A DNA stretch of 64,000 bases, taken from Microplitis mediator (Eukaryota; Arthropoda; Insecta; Hymenoptera; Braconidae). The notes beneath the pieces are model-generated. The model was not told the DNA's origin. It saw nothing but the letters and a program-made list of their open reading frames with translations, and ran no database searches. Of this stretch, positions 43,097 through 53,425 are shown in pieces (positions within the stretch are counted from its first letter, which is position 1; each line of letters starts with the position of its first letter). A program made the position numbers and the translations under genes. The DNA lies in contig NC_079969.1 of the NCBI RefSeq assembly GCF_029852145.1, positions 14,629,142 to 14,693,141 of the forward strand, in the 5' to 3' direction.

Positions 43097-44514
43097 GGGG
43101 CGGAAAACGAGGCTCCGGATGCCCTCTCGCGGATTGATGAAAACCAGGAACTCGTCGTGAGTCAAGTTAACGCGCTGGGTGAGGCCGGAAACGACGAATG
43201 GTACGAAAAAAAATGTCGCTTGTTAATTCCTGACCCAGAGGCATTACCTGACTACCATTACGAGAATGGTAGACTGTGTCGAAGACGACCTGATTCAATG
43301 AGGCAGATACTCGGGGAAGAAGACCACGACTGGAAATTAGTTGTGCCGATTGATCAACGGGAACGGGTACTCCAGGAAGTCCATGATGACACACAAGCCG
43401 GTCACTTCGGTTTTAAAAACACTTACGCGCGGGCAATCTGCTGGTACTATTGGCCTGGCATGTTCCGAGATATACAAGAATATGTCAAAAGCAGTGAACG
43501 TTGCCTCGAGTCGGAACCGGTCCAACGGAAACCGATCGGTTTCATGTCGCCGAGAATACCGGGTGAACCGTGGGAAGTCGTGGCCGCCGATACTATGTCA
43601 TTTAAGCGTTCGCGTGCGGGATATTTGTATTTACTTGTTTTCGAGGATTTATACATACGGTGGATCGAATGCGTACCAGTTCGAGCTGCAAATGGAAAAA
43701 CTGTTGCTAAAAGTTTTCGACAGTTTGTTATTAACCGTTGGGGCGTGCCGCGTGTATTTTGGACCGACAATGGACGTGAATATCTGAATCGAGACGTCGT
43801 GGAGCTCATTCAAGAGTGCGGTAATCAGCATACTACTACACCCCACCGTATCATGCCCAAGCTAACCCGGTTGAAAGGGTCAACCGTAATTTAAAAACAA
43901 TGATCATGAGTTACTTAGGTGATGATCATCGCGACTGGGATGTAAATATTCATGAATTCCAGTTCGCGTACAATACTGCGGTACATGAGTCACTCGGTGT
44001 GAGTCCAGCATACTTAAATTTAGGCCGTGATCCATGCCCGATACGAAATTTTCGACGTACAGACGATAATGACGTCATTATTGATAATGAAGTTGTTATT
44101 GATAATTCGTTATTATTGATAATTCGTTGGATTCAACGAATGGATCGCATGGTAGAGTTACGCGATATCGTAAACCAACGTATCTGACGATCGTCTGAAA
44201 GATACGCCGCTTATTATAATAATAAACGTCGAAATATTTTGTTCGAAATAGGAGATCAAGTATACAAACCTACTCACGTCTTATAGAAAAAGAGTGAGCA
44301 GGTCGTGGGTAAGCTGGCACCGCGATATGCGGGCCCATTTGTCATCTCGAAGGTGGTAACTCCAGTTATCATTGAAATGGAGACCCCCGAGGGCGAATAT
44401 ATTGGACGTAGCCATGTAAAATTTTTAAAATTGGTTAAACGAGCTGAAAACGTCCGTCAGAGGCAGGCTGATGCAGTCGCATGGTTAAATGCTTTATCTA
44501 TATCTACTACCTAA
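43097..44514 (+). pseudogene. gypsy-type integrase
   Basis: N-terminal zinc region: HDDTQAGHFG gives the two His, but of the two Cys only ERCLE remains (Ser at the first position). Core: WEVVAADTMSF (first Asp), FWTDNGREYLNRD (second Asp), then a frame shift near 43.85 kb, after which NPVERVNRNLKTM in another frame supplies the Glu region, followed by WDVNIHEFQFAYNTAVHESL. Stops at 44185 and 44284. C-terminal KLAPRYAGPFVISKVVTP is the GPF/Y module common in gypsy integrases. Non-functional as it stands. Confidence 0.8.
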
Positions 44515-44674
44515 CTTTTCTATGCTTGTCTACGGCTATCTATCACTATTGCCACTCTGTTGCTGTCTATTATTATCCTACTGCATTCTTTAACTATCAC
44601 TGTCGCTTAAAAGGTTTATATTATTGTATTACCCCAAAGGAATCGATGTGACTATTAATAATGATTATCTAGAA

Positions 44675-45088
44675 ATGGCGCTGAGCAAGGAACAAACCAT
44701 GACATACATGGAAACCTACCACGAGCAGAATGGTATCGACATGATACCCCGGGGGTCAGAGACTTGGAAGGCCCACATGGCATTGTTGGTTGGCCTAAAA
44801 ATTCGGGCGCTCAAAAGGCAGATGGTGCGCAGATCAAATTTACCACCGGGTTGCGCGCGCTGTGGCCAGATGGGTCATGAAGCAAAGAACTGCATCAATC
44901 AACCCAAGGAGGAACGTCCTTTTTGCAAGGAATGCCTCACCTTCTACACCGGCGAGTGTAAGGGGGCTTATGGTCGGTTACATTTGGCGGTACGTGAACG
45001 ATGCATGGTCTGCAGCAGAAACCTGCGTGGGGGTCGCTGCCCCGGTGAACACGGGGGACTGGGGGATCAATTGAGCCAGTTGGACTGA
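44675..45088 (+). CDS. Unidentified zinc-knuckle ORF downstream of pol
   Basis: 137 codons from ATG 44675 (the frame is open from 44594). CARCGQMGHEAKNC is a perfect C-x2-C-x4-H-x4-C knuckle. Further Cys clusters follow: FCKECLTFYTGEC and CMVCSRNLRGGRCPGEH. The N-terminal half is helical and charged. Unlike gag and pol of the same element it has no internal stop. The position after integrase is where accessory ORFs sit in some elements. I do not recognise the family; alternatives are a captured gag nucleocapsid piece or a piece of another element. Confidence 0.55.
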   Translation: MALSKEQTMTYMETYHEQNGIDMIPRGSETWKAHMALLVGLKIRALKRQMVRRSNLPPGCARCGQMGHEAKNCINQPKEERPFCKECLTFYTGECKGAYGRLHLAVRERCMVCSRNLRGGRCPGEHGGLGDQLSQLD

Positions 45089-45648
45089 ATAACCTGGGCT
45101 ACTCCGGACGACCGAATGCGCCGAATATACGGGCTCTACCGTATAGGTTCAAGCGATGAATAAACTGCGGATCTGCAGCCATAAGGATCAACCTGAAAAT
45201 TTTTTTTTCTCTTACCTGTATTTTTATTTTTTTTTCTATTGCCTTCATAATTATTTATGTTCACTTAAACTTATATTTATAATTTGTTTTTATATACATT
45301 ATTAACTCGTTGTAAGACGCCTGGCGCAGTATGCCAACTAATTAAATAAAACGGCGCAATCCTTCAACTATTGAATTTCATATTTATTTGTGAGAGAACA
45401 AACCAGTTCACCCCCTCCCCTTTCCACTGAAGGTTCGTGCGAGTTGGTGAGTGACGGGTTGGTTAACTTCGTTTGAGTTTTTTATTATTTATTAATGTTC
45501 TTTTGATTTTTTTTAGAGCATTTTGATTTAATTTATACCAAGTACAAAAGATCCAGGTCTAAATATTGAGTTTCAGGTTTTCAGGTGGCGTTGCCGGCGA
45601 GGGAAATACAGAGTCTCGCCCGTATTTTAGAGGGCTAAAACACGGCCT
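45089..45648 (+). other. 3' untranslated part of the gypsy element
   Basis: No ORF. It runs from the last ORF to the polypurine tract; nothing else recognised. Confidence 0.4.
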
Positions 45649-45659
45649 GGTGGGGGGGG
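45649..45659 (+). promoter_or_regulatory. Polypurine tract
   Basis: GGTGGGGGGGG-type purine run directly before TGTCACG, the usual plus-strand priming site next to a 3' LTR. Confidence 0.6.
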
Positions 45660-46178
45660 TGTCACGTAACCATTCAAATTAATTTGTAGTTAATTAGTAT
45701 TAAGAATTAAAAATAGTATTCAGGTTCAAATTTGAATGGATACGCGGGCATTTCGTTGCCACGCCGTTGCTGAGACAGCGTTTGCTCGCGCATGCAAGCA
45801 GCGTGAATGAGAGCACGTGTGTGTTAAAATCTTAATTTATAATTTAAAAATAATTCTATTTAATATTAATTATTTATATGGGAATATTTATTATTTTGCG
45901 TTATTTGAGGGACATAATGTGTGGACACATTATGCCCCAATCATTGTCTTTATTTTATTTAGTTCAAATTTCATATCCAGGTATTGAGGAGATGAGAAGT
46001 ATTGACCGCGGAGGAGGGGAAAAATCGATATTTTCTCCTGCAATATCGATGGATAAGCGGTTTTAAATAATTATTATTTAATTAAATATACCTTTTACAA
46101 TTATTATTTTGACATAAATAAATACTAGACAAATGGATTTATTTAATATGCATAATTCAGGTGGGGTAAAAATATTAT
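45660..46178 (+). repeat. 3' LTR, start defined, end uncertain
   Basis: Begins TGTCACGTAACC after the polypurine tract. At 46179 a MITE intervenes, so the true end is not seen. No second copy was found upstream of gag, so it could not be confirmed by pairing. Confidence 0.45.
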
Positions 46179-46482
46179 CCCGGGAAAAAATGTTTTTATA
46201 AAATTTTGTAAAATTTTATAAAATTTTACAAAATTTTAGTACAAAAATTTTATAAAATTTTACAAAATTTTAGTACTAAAATTTTATAAAATTTTATACT
46301 GAAAATGGCCTGGTAAAATTTCATTAAATTTTATAAAGTTTTATAAAATTTTATGAAGTATTATAAAAATTTATAAAATTTTATAAAACTTTGTAAAATT
46401 TCATAAAATTTTACCAGGCCATTTTCAGGATAAAGTTTTATAAAATTTTATAAAGTTTTATAAAATGATTTTTTTCTCCGGG
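46179..46482. mobile_element. 304-bp hairpin MITE (CCCGGGAAAAAA ends)
   Basis: CCCGGGAAAAAATG mirrors ATTTTTTTCTCCGGG. Arms consist of TTATAAAATTTT repeats; the inner block CTGAAAATGGCCTGGTAAAA mirrors TTTTACCAGGCCATTTTCAG. A further end of the same type, CATTTTTTCCCGG, lies at 56923-56935. Confidence 0.8.
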
Positions 46483-47390
46483 ACAGGTCACCCATCCAAT
46501 TAATGGCCACCCTCGATGCTGCTTAACTTTTGTTATTGAAGAATCGTAGTCTGCTCCGCTCGTCTATTGGTCACTTGTAGCTTAGAAATATTCGTGGCTG
46601 TATTTATGATTACTCATGAATTCTTATCAGCCATATTTCATAGTATTAATTTATAATTATATATAAAAAAAGATTTGAATAATTCAACTATCGACTGTTT
46701 AATGGACATAAAATTTTAAAATTAATTAAATTTATTGATTTTTCATGATTTTTATTTCTGAATTAATGGCGAAACCTATGAACTTTTTCTTGAGTAACGA
46801 CGATTTAATTTGAATTGCTAGTTGACAAAATAAAAGTTTAAAAACATTAAATTCAAAATTATCACATTATGTAATATATATATAGATATAAATATGTAAG
46901 AGAAAGGGGCGGCGGGGGTAGGCAAAACGAGGTACTTCTAAAATTTTATAAAAAAAATTTTTTTTTTTTAAATCTATTATAACCATCCCAAACTTACTTC
47001 TGTAAATAAAATTGAGCATTATTTTGAATTTTCTTCGTTAAACTTTTTCAAGAATCAAGTGCCGGTCGGAAAATGTTAAAAACTTTTGTATTATGATAAA
47101 AACTATTAAAAACTTTATTATCTTCCTTTGCATCCAATAATTGTGTAAAATATAATTTTTCTTAATGTAAATAACTTCCAAGAAATTTGAATAAAATTCA
47201 ATATTCAGATTTTTTTCTTCTTCTACATTTTTCTAGGGGTACCCTGCATATATTTAGGTAACCAATTATATTTTTTATAATATAATTTTCATATTTGTTT
47301 ATCACCATATTTTGCCCGCAAAAATGAAATTTTTTTTTTATGGCCATTGAAAATTTTATTTATTTACTTTGAATTTCTAACAATTTTTAT
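46483..47390. other. AT-rich non-coding stretch
   Basis: Nothing recognisable apart from homopolymer runs. Confidence 0.3.
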
Positions 47391-48350
47391 AATAATTTGT
47401 AATAAACGTTATATAATTGTGTGAAATTTTATCAAATTTTACAAAATGCTACCCTACACTAGATGCAATAGTGGCATCAAGTTCTCTAAAGTTTTATGAA
47501 ATATAATATAATTTTATAAAATTTCATACAATTATATAAAATTTTATCTAATTATTACTCCCCTTTTGAGATCTTACTTTATAAAATTGTATAAATTTGT
47601 ATAAGATTTTATAAGATCGCATATAATTTTATGAAATCGTGTACAACTTTATAAAATTTTATGAAATTTCATCTAAATATTACTTCTCTTCTAAGGACTT
47701 ACTTCATAAAATTATATAAAATTGTATAAAATGTTATATAATTTTATGAAATCGTATACAACTTTATAAAATTTTATCTAAATATTACTTCTCTTCTAAG
47801 GACTTACTTTATAAAACTATATAAAATTGTATAAGATTGTATAAAATTTTATATGATTCTATGAAATCGTATAAAACTTTATAAAATTTCATACAATTAT
47901 ATCAAATTTCATTTAATTATTATTTCCCTAACTAAGATCTTACTTTATAAAATTTTATAAGATTGTATAAAGATTTATATAATTTTATGAAATCGTATAA
48001 AAGTTTATACAATTTCATAAAATCTTATAAAATTTCGTACAATTATATAAAATTTTATCTAATTATGACTTCCTTTTTAAGATCTTACCATATAAAATTT
48101 TATAAAATTTTATAAAATTCTATGAAATTATATAAAATTATATGAAATTATATAAAATTTCGCTGTACAGTCTTATAAAATTGTATAAAATTTTATATAA
48201 TTTTATACATTTGTGTAAAACTTTATAAAATTTTGTTATATTTTATACAATTTTATAAAATTACATTTATTTATTATGTTCCTTACTCAGATCTTACTTT
48301 ATAAAATTTTAGAAGATTTTATAAAATTTTATAAGATTTTATAAAATTGT
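47391..48350. repeat. TTATAAAATTTT-rich repeat field
   Basis: Variants of TATAAAATTTTATA occur every 12-20 bases, interrupted at ~130-140-base intervals by TTACTTCTCTTCTAAGGACTT-like blocks (at about 47680, 47785, 47930, 48070, 48290). It resembles an expanded internal part of the CCCGGGAAAA family. Confidence 0.6.
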
Positions 48351-48852
48351 ATCGCCCCAAAAACAGATTCTCTGTAAATGGTTGCGCCAAGTATACGTTC
48401 AACATTGATCTCAGGTTGCATAATAAATAATATTTTCACAAAAAAGGCTGAAATCATAAAACACCAAGTAACTGAGATTTTTAATAATTAAAAAAAAAAA
48501 AAATTTTTTTAATAAAAATGAAAAAAAAAAAACTTGAACGTACTTGGTGTGCGCTGTTAAACTCAATTTTAAAAATTATTTAAGAGTAAGATATAAAAGT
48601 AAGATATTCAAAACATATCACATGACTGAATAATTAATTTTTTGCATTTACGCACACCAAGTACGTTCAAGTATTTTTTTTTTCATTTTTATTAAAAAAA
48701 TTTTTTTTTTTTTAATTATTAAAAATCTCAGTTACTTGGTGTTTTATGATTTCAGCCTTTTTTGTGAAAATATTATTTATTATGCAACCTGAGATCAATG
48801 TTGAACGTGTACTTGGCGCAACCATTTACAGAGAATCTGTTTTTGGGGCGAT
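48351..48852. mobile_element. ~500-bp near-perfect foldback
   Basis: ATCGCCCCAAAAACAGATTC mirrors GAATCTGTTTTTGGGGCGAT, and pairing continues through GTTGCGCCAAGTAYACGTTC and AACACCAAGTAACTGAGATT to GAACGTACTTGGTGTGCG. The ~80-base centre is AT-rich. Non-coding. Confidence 0.85.
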
Positions 48853-50009
48853 TTCAAATTTTTTTGTAACAGATAATTTTTATTGATTTTACTACTCTTT
48901 CGATAAAAAAATTTTCTCTGGTATGGAATAATTTTAATGAAATTAAGTAATTCCTTTAAGCTCCAAATTATTTTTTGAAGAGTTCCAATCCGTTAATTGT
49001 ATACACATACAATAATTCTAATTTTGCTCTGTTAAGGAGGTTTAAGCGTTACTAAATGACTCAAAAGAGCATCTAAGCTTTTTCATTTCTTCAGCTGACA
49101 AAAATATGATTACAATTCTTTTTTTTTAATTGTAAAAATATTTTGTAGTTTATATACATACATTAATTAATGTTTAATAAATTTAAATATTTAAAAAATA
49201 CTTTCGTAGTAAAATTTAATAAAAATTTTAAATAAGATATGACACCAGTACTCTTTGATAGAGATATACAAACATGTGTGTAAACGTACATAACCGCTTA
49301 AGTCGGGTGTTTAGCAAAAATTTAAATATAAATAATTTCCCTTCATTTAAAAATGGAGAAAAATGTTTATCGCTTAAACTGTTTTATTATACTTCATGTT
49401 TGCTTATTGGAGTTTTTACCGAGAAGACCAAAAAAAATTTTTTTTTTTTTTCATTTTTTATGTTTTTAAAATTGGCGCCACACAACAGGTGTCTCTGACA
49501 GTGTTGCCAAGACGTCTTTCCTCCATGTCGCCTCAACTCACTAACCACTAAAATAATTTTTTCAACTCAATTTTTCTCTATGTTTTAACGATGACAATAA
49601 CTTTTAAATATAGAATTTGGCTTTACACGTATTCAACTTTCTTATATTCGTTTCTGAGAACTCGAAGTTGGAATGTTGTCAGCGAAAAAAATTCATATTG
49701 CTAGGGGCATAGGAGCTCATATATAAAGATTTAATAAACACGGTTTTTAATCATTCTTATCTTAATAATCATACGGTAACTCCTCGTATAATATTCACCA
49801 TTTCGCGAAGGATGTTATTGTTGAAAAAAATGAAAGTTATTACACAGGTAAATAAATAGTTATCTCCTTTTAACTGTGCAACATCACATGTGGAATATTT
49901 ATTATTATTTGTATCTATATTGTTAGACAAGTTAAGAAATTATTTTTAACGTTAAATTTTGGCGCGCCACCGAATTAGCGGTAATGCTGCCCCCTGGGCC
50001 GAGTTTGAC
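48853..50009. other. Non-coding stretch
   Basis: No gene recognised. A small open frame at 49274-49498 lacks any recognisable feature. Confidence 0.3.
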
Positions 50010-50118
50010 AAAAACGGAACCCCATTGTCGTCAAAAACAGAAAAGTCCGAAGTTAACGGAAATTTGACAAAAATTCAAGAAAACTTTTGCTAAAGCAAAC
50101 TGTGCTATTAGGGTAGTA
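50010..50118. mobile_element. Lone end of the AATAGCACA family
   Basis: AAACTTTTGCTAAAGCAAAC followed by TGTGCTATTAG is the right end of this family; its left part is missing. It pairs as a hairpin with the neighbouring element at 50199. Confidence 0.5.
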
Positions 50119-50198
50119 AACTTAATTGCTTAAAATATAACCATGACATAAGTGTAAATTGACAGAATAATAACCGCAAATTATACTCTAACCCTAAT

Positions 50199-52388
50199 AG
50201 CACAGTTTGCTTTAGCAAAAGTTTACTGTACAAAAGTTTCGTTGAATTTTTCTTCAAATTTCCGTCAACTTCGGACTTTTCTATTATTTACGACAAGTTC
50301 TATGCAATTTACTATTGAATTTTAGGTAAATTTACTGCCAGAATTAGAATGCAAATTCACATCAAAAGTTGACTAGAAAAAAGTTGTCCTTAATTTTCAG
50401 GCAAATTTTATGTCAATTTATCGTTAATTTGATTTGAAAAATTGTTAAGTATATTTTTACGCTCAAATTGTAGATAATTTTACGTATAAATTTGCTTACC
50501 TTCTGAAATGGTAGGAATGAACATTACCGACCGCTTTTTTTTCGTACAAGTTTACCTTAAAATTGGAGAATAATTAACCGCAAATTTTTATTTTCAACTT
50601 TTGCTGTGAAATTGTCTGCAAATTCGGGCAGCAGATTTCAGGTAATTTCAATGCAAAGTGGCTATTAGGAAACTTTTGCTGGCATTTTGCCGTCCAATAC
50701 CAGCCGTAAATTTCGAGTGAGCTGAATTTCTAATTTAACATCAATTTGCAGATAAAGAGGTTATTAAAATAGTTCAAGTCGTACTCATGTTGTTGTCAAA
50801 CTTAAATATATTTCATCAGATTTCTGTACAATTTGATAGCAAATATATGTCAACTTGTTGTTCGGTTGTTTTTCTATTTACGATATGACAGAAACTTACG
50901 GTCAGAATTCGACGTAAAGTTGACTGCCAAGAGCTGATGCTTTTCTCATAGTTGACACCAACTTTCCTGCAACTTTCCCCAATCAAATAGCCAGGATTTC
51001 TGAGCAAAAGATTACTTATATTTTTCCGCCTAATCATAGAAGTAGATTTCCGTCGTTAAATTTTACGTTAATAATAATATGCGGGGAAAATGGTTACTGA
51101 AGCAGATAACCAAATTTTTTGAGTATACTTTTGCTCACTGAAAGTTTCCATTCATTTGACGACAAATTAGGGCCAATTATAAGTAAGATAAATTCCAATA
51201 ATTATCAACTGCCACTTTTGGAAGGTAAGTTTATGGGAGGAGTAGCCTGAAAGTTACGAGAAAGTTACCGAAAAACAACAATTGTTTTCAATTTGACAGG
51301 AAGTCATTCAAAAGTTATGGTTAACTAATTAAACAACAATTCTCTACAGTCGATTCTACGTCAATTTCTGGCAGTTGTATCCCTGATAGCAAAGTTGGCC
51401 GCAACTTATCAACAACCTACTGCCGCAACCTGTTGCCAAGTTGGCCGCAAAAGTTGGCATTTCCATAAGTTGACGGCAACTTTCCGAGAAACTTGTCGAC
51501 AACTTTCAGCTTGTGTAACTGTTGCCGACAACTTGTCTACAAGTTGCTCAGAAACTTGGTGACAGGTTGCGGCAGTAGATTGTCGCCAAGTTTCTGAGCA
51601 ACTTGTAGTCAACAGTTACACAAGCTGAAAGTTGTCGACAACTTTTCGTCAAGTTGGTCGCAACTCAGGTACACCAACTTTTTGATCAGAAACTCTGGCT
51701 ATCAGGGATTCCACTCAATCAAAATAACTGTATTTCTTCAGATTCTTTTCCACAACTTTCCATCAACACTTCCTTTCAATTTCATATTGTAGTCAAAAGT
51801 TGAAATATCTCATATAATTGGCAACAGCTTGTCGTCAAGTTAATGATAATTTTTGCTGAACAAACATTGACTCGGCAAACCTGACTACCCAAATAGCCAT
51901 TTTAGCTTGAAATTGACGGTAATTTGGTGTTGAAATTACCTGAATTTTAATGCCTAAATTTGCTGACAATTTGACAGCAAAACTTGAAAATACAAATTTA
52001 CGGTTAATTTTGCTTCAATTTAAAGGAAACTTTTTACAAAAAAAAAAGTCGGTAATGTTCATTCTAACTATTTTAGAAGGTAAGGGAATTTATACCTAAA
52101 ATTGTCTCCAATTTGACGGTAAAAAAATACTTAACAATCTTTCAAGTCAAATTAACAATAAATTGACATAAAATTTGCCTGAAAATTGACGACAACTTTT
52201 TTCTAGTCAAACTTTTGAAGTAAATTTGCATTCTAATTCGGGTAGTAAATTTACGTCAAATTAAATAGCAAGTTGCATTCAAATTGTCATAAAAAATAGA
52301 AAAGTCCAAATTTGACGGAAATTTGACGAACAATTCAACGAAATTTTTGTAAGTAAACTTTTACTAAAGCAAATTGTGCTATTATGAT
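50199..52388. mobile_element. 2.2-kb TIR element (AATAGCACA ends)
   Basis: TAATAGCACAGTTTGCTTTAG mirrors CTAAAGCAAATTGTGCTATTA. Arms of ~350 bases pair, including AGTCCGAAGTTGACGG-like, AATTTTATGTCAATTTATCG and GGAATGAACATTACCGAC. The centre holds a nested hairpin at 51381-51709. No protein. Confidence 0.75.
51381..51709. mobile_element. Nested hairpin MITE (TCCCTGATAGC ends)
   Basis: CCCTGATAGCAAAGTTGGCC mirrors CTCTGGCTATCAGGG; between them the arms are built of AAGTTGCCGRCAACTT-type short palindromes, e.g. GTTGTCGACAACTT. Both strands contain repeated CAAGTTTCTGAGCAACTTG. Non-coding. Confidence 0.7.
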
Positions 52389-52394
52389 ATCTAA

Positions 52395-52395
<1 letters not shown>

Positions 52396-52430
<35 letters not shown>
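52396..52430. repeat. (TA)n microsatellite at LINE 5' border
   Basis: About 17 TA units separating the TIR element from the LINE. Confidence 0.9.
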
Positions 52431-52433
<3 letters not shown>

Positions 52434-52539
52434 GGTAGAGGTAGAGTGTAGGTGTCGCGGTGGTGAAAGTTAGAAGTAGAGGCGTGTTAGTAAGTCATCA
52501 AGGAAAGAGGTAGATAAGGTAGGGTTTGGGTGAAAAGTT

Positions 52540-53425
52540 ATGCCGGATGATAAAGAGGGAAAAAAGGCGGGAATTTTGAATTGGTTTCAGGCAGATTGTA
52601 GGTTGGAAAGAACGGCGAGTACTGGTGACTTGGAGGAGTCATTGGCAGGGGGTAAAAGAGTTAGGGAGGTAGAAGGAGAGTGTGTGCTAGCGAAGGATAA
52701 GGGAGACAGGGAGATTCTAAAGAAAAGTAGATTGCAAATCAGGGTTCACGCGGAAAAGAAAACGCTGAAGCCGGAAGAAATGGAGGCGCTGATGAAAAAG
52801 TTAGAGGAGTTAGAACAGAGGATTAAGGATGAATGTAAGAAGGTTAGTCACGAGGTCGGGCAATTGAGAGAGGAAGGTAAAAAGGAGAGAGAGGAGTTCA
52901 TGAAGAAATGGGAGGAGGAGAAGCTGGAGATGAGTAGTAGGTTAGAAAGCCTAGAGGAAAGGATGGAAAAATTAGAGCAGGGCAACAGAGGGGGAACTTT
53001 AGGAGAAAATGCAATGGAGATTGGTGGTATGATTGATAAGGAGACTGAAAGAAGGTTGAGAAACCTGGAAGCGGTAGCGGAAAGGAGAGAAAGAGAGGCA
53101 AGAAGAATGAATGTTATAGTAAAAGGAGTCAATATGAATGCGGGAGTGGATTGGAGAAGGGAAGTAGACAGGGTATGGGCTAAAATGGAGGTCACTGGGG
53201 GGGAGAAAAAGTATGAGAAAGATTGGAGGGTTGGATAAGGAAGGTAAAGGTCTGATCCTAGTTGAATTGGAAGGGTTTGACAGGAAAAGGGAAGTTATGG
53301 TAGCAAAGAGCAAACTGAAAGGGGAGAAAATAAGGGTAGAAGACGACCTGACCTTTGAAGAAAGAAGGATAAGAAGGATTATTATTGATGAGGCAATGAA
53401 AGAGAGAGCTATAAGAGACTCTTGC
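52540..53425 (+). pseudogene. LINE ORF1 (nucleic-acid binding), one frame break
   Basis: ATG 52540 opens MPDDKEGKKAGILNWFQADC. Residues about 75-190 form a long Glu/Lys/Arg coiled coil (LKPEEMEALMKKLEELEQRI, EEFMKKWEEEKLEMSSRLES). Then REARRMNVIVKGVNMNAGVD begins an RRM-like domain. At about 53.2 kb, after a G7 run, the frame ends, and the rest of the domain (KGLILVELEGFDRKREVMVA, KIRVEDDLTFEERRIRR) continues in the next frame from 53213. So ORF1 is split by a one-base-type shift. Such proteins bind the element RNA as chaperones. Confidence 0.7.

Larger units (their letters stand above)
38376..46178 (+). mobile_element. Degenerate Ty3/gypsy-type LTR retrotransposon
   Basis: Order gag, protease, RT, RNase H, integrase on the plus strand is that of Ty3/gypsy. 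Coding is broken by in-frame stops at 40404, about 40587, 41656, 42174, 42381, 43094, 44185 and 44284 and by frame shifts near 42.4 and 43.85 kb, so it is inactive. A polypurine run abuts TGTCACG at 45660, marking the 3' LTR start. No 5' LTR or primer site was found before gag; the sequence there is a different repeat. GC content is well above the surroundings. No env-like gene is seen. Confidence 0.85.

Noticed and set aside
43341..43846. Additional frames overlapping integrase
   Set aside because: Only one frame carries integrase motifs.
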